From Dokdonella_A sp963775445 (GTDB lineage: Bacteria; Pseudomonadota; Gammaproteobacteria; Xanthomonadales; Rhodanobacteraceae): a stretch of 64,000 nt of DNA. Under the pieces are notes generated by a model, which ran no database searches, had not been told where the DNA came from, and saw only the letters and a program-made list of their open reading frames with translations. This document shows, in pieces, positions 53,480-61,832 of the stretch; position 1 is the stretch's first letter, and each line of letters opens with the position of its first letter. The stretch lies in assembly GCA_963775445.1 (NCBI GenBank), contig CAVZIT010000004.1, positions 1,860,001 to 1,924,000 on the forward strand, in the 5' to 3' direction. A program made the translations under genes and the position numbers.

Positions 53480-55036
53480 TCAGTGGCCGCTCGAAGGCGC
53501 GGACGGCGGCAGCGGCGAAGTCATGGATTCGGGACGACGTTTGGCTGCATTGGTCCAGCGCGGGCGCTGATCCCAACCCAGGCGATGCACGGTTTCCATA
53601 TTGACCGTGTGGTCTGGATTGAGCGTGCCATTGCTGACCAGGCGCGCCACGCTCTCAGGCGGCAGCGAGCGCACCAGAGCGGAAGCGTCCGGCGAATCGG
53701 GGATGAAATCCCGGTTGTCGGCGATTGGCTGGAAATCGCGCGATGCCTTGCGCATACCGGTCACCTGATAGTCGAAATCCACGTCCGAGGAACCTTCGAT
53801 GACGATGCCGTCCAAAGATTTCGAAATGCAGGCGATGATCGCCAGCGCGCCGATCGGCGTGGCGACCACCGTCAGTCCGTCCGAGTCGGAGACCAAGCGA
53901 AAATCCTCGGGTATCGCGATCGTCGCCCGGCCGTGGACGAGGTGGCCGGTGCCGCGAAAAAAGGTGTTGGCCTCACGCCCTTCGAGCGTGACGTAGCGGA
54001 TTTCCTTCGAGGCATCAATCGGATGCGGTTCGACGAAGTACTTGTTGCCGGTACCACCGAAATTTCCGTACGAGAACACGCCATAAACACCGCCGGTCAC
54101 GGAAGACCCTTGACCGACGACGCCTGAACCGAAGTTACTTTCGCCGAACACACCTGTCCCGGTTTGACTTTTGCCATGTACGCCGAAACCGGATCCTGCC
54201 GACAGTCCGTAGATGGCATCAGAATTGTCGGATGCGCCAAATATCGCGAGCTGGTTCGCTGAGTACGCCTGCATCGCCTCCGAACCCGATGAGGTCGTCG
54301 CGTAAAGACCGACACCATGATTTGACGTTGCGGAAACGCCATAGCCCGTTTGCGAGAATCCTGCGAGCCCCGGCCCGCCGGCGTCATTGGAGCCGGTTAT
54401 CGTGGAGGCCGAGCCAGAGGTATTGGCATAAATGGATTCGCCGCTTCCAGCGTTCGTGATACGCAATGCCGGTACGCTGGACGTAGTCTCTCCGTTGTAG
54501 GGCAGCGTGACGAAGCCGGGTGGGCCTTGCGCGCCTGCAGGGCCCTGAGGGCCCTGAGGCCCGGACGGTCCGGTGTCGCCTTGCGGTCCTTCTGGCCCCT
54601 GCGGACCCGCCGGTCCCACTGGACCTTGTGGCCCTTCATTGCCACTCAGTGCAAACAGCGCATACGGCACTGCGCTCAATGCCTGGCGCGGTGCAAGCGT
54701 CGTGTAACTTCCGCTGGAGGCACCAGGTCGCACGCGCACCTCGACCCACAGCGCCTGACCGTCATAGGGTACGGCGGTGAAGTCCAGGTTCGCATTGATC
54801 AGGCCTGCAACCACCGCCAGATCATCGACATCGATGACATCCACGGCCGTGCCGCCACTCGCCGCGGTATACAAAGCAAACTCGAAGTCATAGCTGCCGT
54901 TGGCCGGCATCCCGGCATCGTCCAACTGGCCCTGGTAGGTGAAACCCGAACCCAACGACTGGGCGAGCGCAATGCTGGCAAGGCCACTCATCGAAACAGC
55001 GACCATCGCGGCGAAGAGGAGCGAGCGAATACGCAT
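53480..55036 (-). CDS. Secreted collagen-like protein B
   Basis: 518 aa from the ATG at 55036, 7 nt after AGGGAG. Same layout as protein A: signal peptide, almost identical N-terminal domain (YQGQLDDAGMPANGSYDFEF), 15 Gly-x-y triplets, a variable middle with GVYG/GVHG-type repeats and the C-terminal YFVEPHPIDASKEIRY domain. The N- and C-terminal domains match A closely while the middle differs, so the pair arose by duplication and diverged most in the middle. The end (PPSAPSSGH) carries no IFxxGFDP tail. Confidence 0.85.
   Translation of the reverse strand: MRIRSLLFAAMVAVSMSGLASIALAQSLGSGFTYQGQLDDAGMPANGSYDFEFALYTAASGGTAVDVIDVDDLAVVAGLINANLDFTAVPYDGQALWVEVRVRPGASSGSYTTLAPRQALSAVPYALFALSGNEGPQGPVGPAGPQGPEGPQGDTGPSGPQGPQGPAGAQGPPGFVTLPYNGETTSSVPALRITNAGSGESIYANTSGSASTITGSNDAGGPGLAGFSQTGYGVSATSNHGVGLYATTSSGSEAMQAYSANQLAIFGASDNSDAIYGLSAGSGFGVHGKSQTGTGVFGESNFGSGVVGQGSSVTGGVYGVFSYGNFGGTGNKYFVEPHPIDASKEIRYVTLEGREANTFFRGTGHLVHGRATIAIPEDFRLVSDSDGLTVVATPIGALAIIACISKSLDGIVIEGSSDVDFDYQVTGMRKASRDFQPIADNRDFIPDSPDASALVRSLPPESVARLVSNGTLNPDHTVNMETVHRLGWDQRPRWTNAAKRRPESMTSPLPPSAPSSGH
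54509..54643 (-). repeat. Collagen-like Gly-x-y repeats, copy B
   Basis: 15 consecutive triplets, four fewer than in copy A, beginning G-N-E-G-P-Q and ending G-P-P-G-F-V in both copies. Confidence 0.95.
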
Positions 55037-55059
55037 CAAAATTCTCCCTTGAAGGATCG

Positions 55060-55350
55060 TCACGGATCAAAACCGCTGCCGAAAATCGGATCGGGCAGTA
55101 CGGCCGTAGACGTCGGTGCCCAGAAGCCGCCGTGCAGGACGAAGCCTGATGCGCCCAACGTCGTGGTAGCGGTCTGACCGAAACTGCCACTCAGGCGATA
55201 GGCCTCTCCACTGGTCGTCCCGCCGCCCCCGGCGATGACGGCCGGGGCGATCCGGTAAGGGCCACCGCTCGATTGCGTGCCGGCATGAACCAGCGCGATC
55301 GCGACAACCATCAGCGAGCTGGCACCGATCCATTTGCGAAAAACCGTCAT
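55060..55350 (-). CDS. Small secreted protein with IFxxGFDP tail
   Basis: 96 aa from the ATG at 55350, with AGGAGG 7 nt upstream; the ATG at 55356 is too close to it. Signal peptide to about residue 24. The body (EAYRLSGSFGQTATTTLG then VLHGGFWAP) is a motif seen in many secreted bacterial proteins. It ends L-P-D-P-I-F-G-S-G-F-D-P. First gene of the collagen-like operon, 23 nt before gene B. Confidence 0.7.
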   Translation of the reverse strand: MTVFRKWIGASSLMVVAIALVHAGTQSSGGPYRIAPAVIAGGGGTTSGEAYRLSGSFGQTATTTLGASGFVLHGGFWAPTSTAVLPDPIFGSGFDP

Positions 55351-55710
55351 CGCCATTCCTCCTGGTTTTTCTTCATGCCTTCATACGGAAAGCGCCATGG
55401 CCACAGGACAGCTCGTCGAATCACTGGAAGATATTGATCGGTTCCGAATGCCGCCGCGGGTCGCGACAGCCGGGTGCGCCCAGAATGTGGTATTGCACGG
55501 AGGCAAGTTGGGGAGTTTTTGCCCGTGCAGCTGCACCCGGCCGTCACGTCTGAAAATCGCTTGGCTCATGCCAACGATCCAGCATTGCCTGCCTTCCCCC
55601 ATACGCAGTGCATGACCTTCGCAGGACAGCCCCGAGGTGACGCCGATTGCGACGGCCAGACTTTGCGTCGTCTATACTCAGGGCGCACAGGCGACCCAGC
55701 AGGTACCACT
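55351..55710. other. Divergent intergenic region (360 nt) between the collagen-like operon and the ECF sigma gene
   Basis: No gene of recognisable family. It must contain the promoter of the collagen-like operon (minus) and of the sigma/kinase pair (plus). No sigma70-like pair was convincing on inspection, which leaves room for an ECF-type promoter. Confidence 0.5.
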
Positions 55711-56277
55711 GTGACCGGGGACGTGACCGCGCTGATCAAGGCGGCCGACGGCGGTGACGCCGACGCGCTGCAAGCGCTGTTCGGGCGCGTGTACGGCGAG
55801 CTGAAATACCTCGCGCGAAAGCAACTCGTTGCGTCTTCGGGACACACGCTGAAGACGACCGAGCTCGTGCACGAAGCCTATCTGAAGCTCGCGCGGCCGG
55901 AGGCACTTTCCATGCAAAGCCGCGTGCATTTCTTTGCCCTTGCGGCAAAGGCAATGCGCCAGATCGTGATCGACCATGCGCGCGCGCGGCTCGCCGACAA
56001 GCGCGGTGGACCGGATGCCTACGTGGTCGAGCTGTCCGAGGCGAACGATGTCGCCAGTCCGGAACTCGGATCTGACGCGTTGCTTCAACTGGATCGTGCG
56101 CTGGAATTGCTCGAGACCACCGACCCGCATCTCGCGCGACTCGTCGAACTGCGCTTCTTTACCGGGCTCAGCATTGCCGACGTTGCGGTGCTTCAGTCAC
56201 TGAGCGAACGCACGGTCGTGCGCAACTGGCGGCGCGCGAAGGTCCGTCTCTACGCCGCGATGCACCCGGACGCATGA
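55711..56277 (+). CDS. ECF RNA polymerase sigma factor (TIGR02999-type)
   Basis: 188 aa from a GTG at 55711, preceded by AGG at 7 nt; upstream codons do not match sigma factors. Region 2 spans about 20-95 (VYGELKYLARKQL, ELVHEAYLKL, MRQIVIDHARAR) and region 4 about 125-182 (LSIADVAVLQSLSERTV). Known: this group is often encoded beside Ser/Thr kinases. The DAED patch of typical ECF region 2.2 is replaced by K48-T49-T50-E51. Known for the Vibrio EcfP/PknT pair: phosphorylation of a Thr there activates the sigma factor. The kinase follows 8 nt later. Confidence 0.92.
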   Translation: MTGDVTALIKAADGGDADALQALFGRVYGELKYLARKQLVASSGHTLKTTELVHEAYLKLARPEALSMQSRVHFFALAAKAMRQIVIDHARARLADKRGGPDAYVVELSEANDVASPELGSDALLQLDRALELLETTDPHLARLVELRFFTGLSIADVAVLQSLSERTVVRNWRRAKVRLYAAMHPDA

Positions 56278-56285
56278 GATAGCCG

Positions 56286-59186
56286 ATGGATCGTAAACGG
56301 GTCGACGAGCTGTTCGATCAGTTGTTCGAAATCGCGCCCGGACAGCGTGTCGCGTGGCTGGATCGCACCTGCGCCGACGATGCCGCGTTGCGCGCGGAGC
56401 TCGAACGCATGCTGCGCATCGACGCGAAGGCGAGCGCGTTCCTGGAATCCCCACCGAACCTGGTCGCCGATCGGCTCGCCAGCGCGACGATCGAAGCCCC
56501 GGCACACTTCGGCCCGTGGCGCGTGTTGCGTTCGATCGGCATCGGCGGCATGGGCGAGGTGTGGCTTGCCGAACGCAGCGACGGGGAGTTCGAGCAACGC
56601 GTCGCGATCAAGCAGCTCGCGTACCCGACGCCGGGCCTGCTGCAACGCTTTCGGCAGGAACGCCAGATCCTGGCACGACTCGAACATCCCCGCATTGCGC
56701 GCCTGATCGACGGCGGAGTCGATGCGAAAGGCGCGCCGTACCTGGTCATGGAATACGTCGAGGGCGTGCCGATCACGACGTATGCGCAAGATCATGCACT
56801 CGATCTTCCGGCGAGCCTGCGCCTGTTCCTGCGCGTGTGCGAGGCGGTGCAATACGCGCACCAGAACCTGATCGTGCACCGCGATCTGAAGCCGGCCAAC
56901 ATCTTCGTCACGCCGGAAGGTTCACCGAAACTGCTCGACTTCGGTATCGCCAAGGTCCTGGCGACGACCGATGATGCGGCGTCGACACAAACCGCAGCGC
57001 GCATGTTGACCCCTGATTACGCGGCGCCGGAACAATTCACTGGTGATCCGATTACCACTGCTACCGACGTCTATGCACTTGGCGTGGTGCTGTATGAACT
57101 GCTGACTGGCAAACGGCCGCTCGCGTCCGCGACTGATCGAAACAGCGGCGTCTATCCGATGCCGCCCAGCGCGGCGATCGAGCGGACGGCGAAAAACGCT
57201 GGTGCACGGCGGCGCCTATTGCGCGGCGATCTCGACCGCATCGCGTTGACTGCGCTGGCTGCCGAACCGTCGCACCGCTACGCCTCGGCCGAGGCGCTTG
57301 CCGGCGATATCCGCTGCTATCTCGCCGGCCGTGCAATTGCCGCGCGCGGCGACAGGGCCTGGTATCGCTTGCGCAAATTCGCGTGGCGCAACCGCTACGC
57401 GGTTGGAGCAGTTGCTGCAGTAGTCGTCGTGAGCATCATCGCAGCGATCGTCAGCCTGCATCAGGCTGCACTCGCGCGCGAGCAGGCCGCTCGCGCAGAA
57501 GCCGTGCGGCAGTTCCTGGTTGGGGTGTTCCAGCAGGCTAGTCCGGATGAGAGCAAGGGGCAGCCGATTACCGCGCGACAACTGCTCGAAAAAGGCGAGC
57601 AACAATTGCATGCGATTGATGACAGTCAGCAGGTGATCCGTGCTGATCTAACCACATTGATCGCCAGGTTATTCTGGGATATTGGGGACACCGAACACGC
57701 GGCGCAACTGATGCCGATCCTGCAGGCGACCGCTGAGGAACCGCATATCCCGGACCAAGTTCGGGCCGACACCCTCATCGAACTGGCGCGAGTCGAAATT
57801 GACCGACGCATGTTCGATCAGGCGATGGTTCATGCACGGCGCGCCCTCAGTCTCACCGACAGCATTGGCAAAAGCGGCGTGCAACAGGCGTCCGAAGCGC
57901 GCCACCTGTTAACGAGTGTGATGGTAGAACAGAACGACCCGGCGGCCGAGTCCTTGCTGCGCCGAGCTCTCACCGCCGATGTCATCGCGCATGGTGAGCG
58001 CAGCGATGAAGTCACGGGTGATTTGCTCTCGCTCGGTCTGGTACTCAACGGACTATCGCGGCGTGACGAAGCGATTGCAGTACTCAGGAAGCAGTTGGCG
58101 CTCGCCCGCAACCTGCACGGTGACCTGAATTCGTCGGTTATTAACGGGTTGAACGCCCTCGCGCTGACGTTTTTACAGAAAGGTAATTGGAATGCTTCGG
58201 AATCGACTTATCGCGAAGCGCTCGATGCGGAACGCCAACTGCTCGGACCTGACCACGCGTCCACCATAATCATTCATTCAAATCTGCTTGCCGTGATGGA
58301 GAGACAGGGTCATTTTGCGAATGCGCTTCACGAACGTCTGCAGATGCTCCATCAACGAAAAAACGCACGGGATAGCATGCGCGAAGACAGCGTGGCGCTT
58401 GTTACCCACCTGGTTGGATTCGACTATCGTGAACTTGGACAGTTTGACAAGGCGGAAGCCGCTGCACGCGATGCGCTCGCGATTTGGCATCGGGTTCAAC
58501 CGTCCGTTGACGCCATCGACAGCGCGCCACCAATGGAAAATCTGGGAGTTATCCTTTACCTGCAGGGCCGCTACGTCGAATCGGAAGATGCCCTGCGCCA
58601 CGCTATCGCGATCATGCTTGAACGCACATCGCCATCGTCTCAATGGCTTGCTCGCATGCGCGGAGAACTCGCCGACACACTGCGTGGCGCACATCGCTAC
58701 TCCGAGGCATTGCAGGAAGCAAGCGCGGCCGCAAACGTATTGTCCTCCACGTTGAAGAGTTCCCACGATGCTGATCTTGTGTTGGCAAGGCTGCAAGCGC
58801 AGCTAAGCGAAGCGCAACTGGATACAGGCGATCCGGTGAGTGCCGAAAAGACTGCTTGCGAGGCATTGAATTTGAGCCGCCGCGCGCTGCCTCCCGGCAA
58901 CTACCAACTGGGCATCGAGTTGTTCGCTCTCGCGCGCGCGGAGTTTTCGCTCGGCAAGCTCGGCTCTACGGAATCCCTGTTGCGCGAAGCGCTCGCCGTA
59001 CGCAGCCCGCCGCACCCGGCCGATGACCCGCGGGTGCTCGAAGTGAAAGTTTCACTGGTCGAGGCGCTGACTGCACTCGGAAAAAACGATGAGGCGCGCA
59101 GATTGACCGTTGAAGTCGAGCCAATCCTGCGCGCCTCACGCTCCCCCTACGCGGCCGACCTCCTGAAGCGAATTCCGACACGTTGA
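56286..59186 (+). CDS. Membrane Ser/Thr protein kinase with TPR sensor region
   Basis: 966 aa. Hanks-type kinase domain about 78-350: IGIGGMGEVWLAE, Lys109, HRDLKPAN with catalytic Asp200, DFG 218-220 and TPDYAAPEQ. A transmembrane helix lies at about 375-395. About 560 C-terminal residues follow with TPR-like helical repeats, e.g. NALALTFLQKGNWNASESTY. The TPR part is thus probably periplasmic and sensory (inference). Starts 8 nt after the ECF gene; cotranscribed. Confidence 0.93.
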   Translation: MDRKRVDELFDQLFEIAPGQRVAWLDRTCADDAALRAELERMLRIDAKASAFLESPPNLVADRLASATIEAPAHFGPWRVLRSIGIGGMGEVWLAERSDGEFEQRVAIKQLAYPTPGLLQRFRQERQILARLEHPRIARLIDGGVDAKGAPYLVMEYVEGVPITTYAQDHALDLPASLRLFLRVCEAVQYAHQNLIVHRDLKPANIFVTPEGSPKLLDFGIAKVLATTDDAASTQTAARMLTPDYAAPEQFTGDPITTATDVYALGVVLYELLTGKRPLASATDRNSGVYPMPPSAAIERTAKNAGARRRLLRGDLDRIALTALAAEPSHRYASAEALAGDIRCYLAGRAIAARGDRAWYRLRKFAWRNRYAVGAVAAVVVVSIIAAIVSLHQAALAREQAARAEAVRQFLVGVFQQASPDESKGQPITARQLLEKGEQQLHAIDDSQQVIRADLTTLIARLFWDIGDTEHAAQLMPILQATAEEPHIPDQVRADTLIELARVEIDRRMFDQAMVHARRALSLTDSIGKSGVQQASEARHLLTSVMVEQNDPAAESLLRRALTADVIAHGERSDEVTGDLLSLGLVLNGLSRRDEAIAVLRKQLALARNLHGDLNSSVINGLNALALTFLQKGNWNASESTYREALDAERQLLGPDHASTIIIHSNLLAVMERQGHFANALHERLQMLHQRKNARDSMREDSVALVTHLVGFDYRELGQFDKAEAAARDALAIWHRVQPSVDAIDSAPPMENLGVILYLQGRYVESEDALRHAIAIMLERTSPSSQWLARMRGELADTLRGAHRYSEALQEASAAANVLSSTLKSSHDADLVLARLQAQLSEAQLDTGDPVSAEKTACEALNLSRRALPPGNYQLGIELFALARAEFSLGKLGSTESLLREALAVRSPPHPADDPRVLEVKVSLVEALTALGKNDEARRLTVEVEPILRASRSPYAADLLKRIPTR

Positions 59187-59291
59187 ATCCCACTCTCCGC
59201 CGGGAAGTGAATGCGAATCGTATCCGGGATGTGACGCCGGCGTTGACGGCATCCATCGAAGAAACGACTCGCGGTGCTCCGAACCGCGACT

Positions 59292-59846
59292 TCAATTGCT
59301 ACGCTGCGCTTCCTCGTTTACACAGGCCTCGCTGAGGAGATTTCCGGCCGGATCGAGGATCTGCGCCATACCCGTGCCGGTATAGGTAAGCCAATTCGAC
59401 GCGACGACGATGTCCCGGTCCACCAGGTTGGTGCCGGCCAGGGTGCCATCAGGGTTGTATCGGAAGAAATGCATCTGGGCACCGAAGTGGCGGTATCCCC
59501 ACGTATACCACCACGAGCCGGAGCCCGGTCCCCGCGATGTCGGCGGCATCGAGTTCGTGTCCGTCAACGAGCCACCGGCAATGAACGACTCGATGCCGCG
59601 AAACTGCGCGAGAACGGCGCCGGTGGAGCAGTTCGTCAAGGTGACGTTGGAATCCCAGACGCCGACGATGACGCCGAACAAGCTGCGCTGGTAGGCCAGG
59701 TCCTCGGCGGACTGCGCCGTCTCGGGGAGAACTGACGTATTGGCATTGCCCGAAACGGATCGAGCGTTGGCATCGCTGGCCACCGCCATTGCGGGAAAAG
59801 CGATCAGCGCGGCCAGGGTAAGCGAACGTGTGAGCAGGGCCTTCAT
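59292..59846 (-). CDS. Secreted protein of unknown function
   Basis: 184 aa from the ATG at 59846, preceded by an exact AGGAGG. Signal peptide ends near AMAVASDA. Mature part has FGVIVGVWDSNVTLTNC and a later AQMHFFRYNPDG, aromatic-rich strands suggesting a beta-sandwich or lipocalin-like fold. Not recognised further. Divergent from the winged-helix regulator at 59968 with a 121-nt shared control region, so regulation by it is plausible. Confidence 0.75.
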   Translation of the reverse strand: MKALLTRSLTLAALIAFPAMAVASDANARSVSGNANTSVLPETAQSAEDLAYQRSLFGVIVGVWDSNVTLTNCSTGAVLAQFRGIESFIAGGSLTDTNSMPPTSRGPGSGSWWYTWGYRHFGAQMHFFRYNPDGTLAGTNLVDRDIVVASNWLTYTGTGMAQILDPAGNLLSEACVNEEAQRSN

Positions 59847-59967
59847 GGGAATCCTCCTGGATTCTGGTGGCTCATGCGACGGATTGCCGCACGATCGCCG
59901 GGGAGAAGATTCGTACACGGGCGCAGCGAAAGTCCTTAGAATCCATTGAAAGATCGCTGAAATCGAA

Positions 59968-61740
59968 ATGAATGCCGACAAGGCCAGCGACATGCCCCGC
60001 GCGTATGAATTCGGCGAATTCCGTTTGGACCTCGCCTCGCGCGAACTGGCGCGCCGCGACGGAACGAGGATCGCGCTGACGTCCAAGGCGTTCGATGCGC
60101 TGCTTTATCTGCTCGAGCACCACGGCACCGTGCTCGCCAAGAATCACTTGATCTCTGCGATCTGGCCCGGCCGCGTCATCGAGGAGAACAATCTCAATCA
60201 GTGCATCGGCGCGCTGCGGCGCGCACTCGGCGTTGACGCCGGCGACCGTCGCTACATCGTGACGGTGCCGGGACACGGTTACCGTTTTGCGGCCGCCGTT
60301 CACCCCATCAGAGAGCTCGACCGAGTCGAACCGCAGCGAACGGACGGAAGCCAACGCGCACGCCACACGGATATCGCCGTATTGCCGTTCAAACCGTTGC
60401 TGGCCGGCCAGCGCGACGAAGCACTCGAGTTCGGCATGGCCGAAACGCTGATCGCCAAACTCAGTGGCACGCGCCGCCTGGTATTGCGCTCGCTCAGTGC
60501 AGTTCGACGCTTTGCGCAGCTCGACACCGATCCACTCGCCGCCGGACGCGACCTCGGCGTCGGCGCCGTCATCGAGGGGCAGATCCAGCGCGACGACGAT
60601 CGCGTGCGGGTAACCTGTCGTCTGCTGTCGGTTGCCGACGGCACGGCGCTCTGGAGCGGCAGTTTCGACGCGCGCTTCTCCGACGTTTTCACGCTGCAGG
60701 ATGCAATTGCCGAACGGGTCGCGGGCGCACTTGCGCTGGAACTCAGTCGCGACGAGCAAAGGGCAATGAGCGCGCACGGCACGTCCAATTCCGATGCCTA
60801 TCGGTTGTATCTGACCGGGCGTTACGCGATGGAAATGCCTTCGCCGGTCAAGTTGCGCACGGCGATCGATGCCTTCCGTCACGCGATAGACATCGATCCG
60901 GTGTATGCCCTGGCTTATGCCGGCCTCGCGGAAGGATATCGACGGCTGCCACTGGCCGGCGACGCCGAACCCATGGAGGTATTTCCGCTGGCCCGGGCGG
61001 CGGCGGAAAAAGCGCTCGCGATCGATGATCAACTCGCGCTGGCTTACGCGACGCTTGGATGGGTTTCATTCCTGTACGACTGGGACTGGGATGCGGCTGC
61101 GCAAAATTTCGAGCGCGCGATTGCGCTGGATTCCAACGTTGCCGAAGCCTGCCTGGGTTACGCGCACATGCTTGCCAATCTCGGCCGTCATGAAAAGGCG
61201 CGGGAGCTGGGGAAGCGCGCCTGTCAGATAGAACCTCTCTCGCCGATCGTGGCCACCATCTCCGCAGGATTTGCCGGTGCCGCGGGTGACGTGAAGGCGG
61301 CGCGCGTCGCACTGGATCGCGTGCTGGCAATGGCGCCGGGCTTCTGGATCGCGCTCTTGCATCGGGCCGAACTTGCGATCCTTTCCGGGAACTATGCTCA
61401 GGCGATCCCGGATCTGGTGCTGGCGCGCGAACGTTCCGGCGGCAACTTCCAGGTGCTCGGACCACTCGGTTTCGTCCTGGCGCGCTGTGGACGCGAGGAA
61501 GAAGCGCGCGCAATTCTTGACGAAATTCAGGAGCGCGGGACGCGTGGTTATGTGCCACCCAATGCAGCCGCGATGATCTACGCGGGATTCGGCGATCATG
61601 AGCAAGCCCTGCTCTGGCTCGAGCGTGCGGTCGACGTGCGAGCCGTGCGCGTGTGTTTCATGCGACGCGATCCGGAGTGGAACGCGCTGCGCAACGATCC
61701 AAGGTTCAGGAAATTGGCGCATCGCGCCAACCTGGAGTGA
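59968..61740 (+). CDS. Winged-helix (OmpR/CadC-type) regulator with TPRs
   Basis: 590 aa. N-terminal DNA-binding domain about 12-110 (FGEFRLDLASREL, LTSKAFDALLYLLEH, GRVIEENNLNQCIGALRRAL, YRFAAAV). Then a TolB/FlgO-like N-terminal fold (IAVLPFKPLLAGQRDEALEF) and several TPRs to the C-terminus. No membrane helix was seen, so it is likely cytoplasmic. Known: such proteins act as one-component regulators in Xanthomonadales; the ligand is unknown. Confidence 0.88.
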   Translation: MNADKASDMPRAYEFGEFRLDLASRELARRDGTRIALTSKAFDALLYLLEHHGTVLAKNHLISAIWPGRVIEENNLNQCIGALRRALGVDAGDRRYIVTVPGHGYRFAAAVHPIRELDRVEPQRTDGSQRARHTDIAVLPFKPLLAGQRDEALEFGMAETLIAKLSGTRRLVLRSLSAVRRFAQLDTDPLAAGRDLGVGAVIEGQIQRDDDRVRVTCRLLSVADGTALWSGSFDARFSDVFTLQDAIAERVAGALALELSRDEQRAMSAHGTSNSDAYRLYLTGRYAMEMPSPVKLRTAIDAFRHAIDIDPVYALAYAGLAEGYRRLPLAGDAEPMEVFPLARAAAEKALAIDDQLALAYATLGWVSFLYDWDWDAAAQNFERAIALDSNVAEACLGYAHMLANLGRHEKARELGKRACQIEPLSPIVATISAGFAGAAGDVKAARVALDRVLAMAPGFWIALLHRAELAILSGNYAQAIPDLVLARERSGGNFQVLGPLGFVLARCGREEEARAILDEIQERGTRGYVPPNAAAMIYAGFGDHEQALLWLERAVDVRAVRVCFMRRDPEWNALRNDPRFRKLAHRANLE

Positions 61741-61832
61741 TAGGTGGGCGACGGGCGAAACTGCCACGCGTCCGTAATCTGGTTGCCGCGCTCGACGCGA
61801 GCGGTACGCACGACCACGCTTTCACTCGTCTT

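Noticed and set aside
51916..54643. CRISPR-like or satellite repeats in the collagen-like genes
   Set aside because: The repetition is in frame and encodes Gly-x-y triplets; no spacers or constant repeat length.
59872..61032. 386-codon minus-strand frame opposite the winged-helix regulator
   Set aside because: The plus-strand product has clear DNA-binding and TPR motifs; the opposite frame has none.
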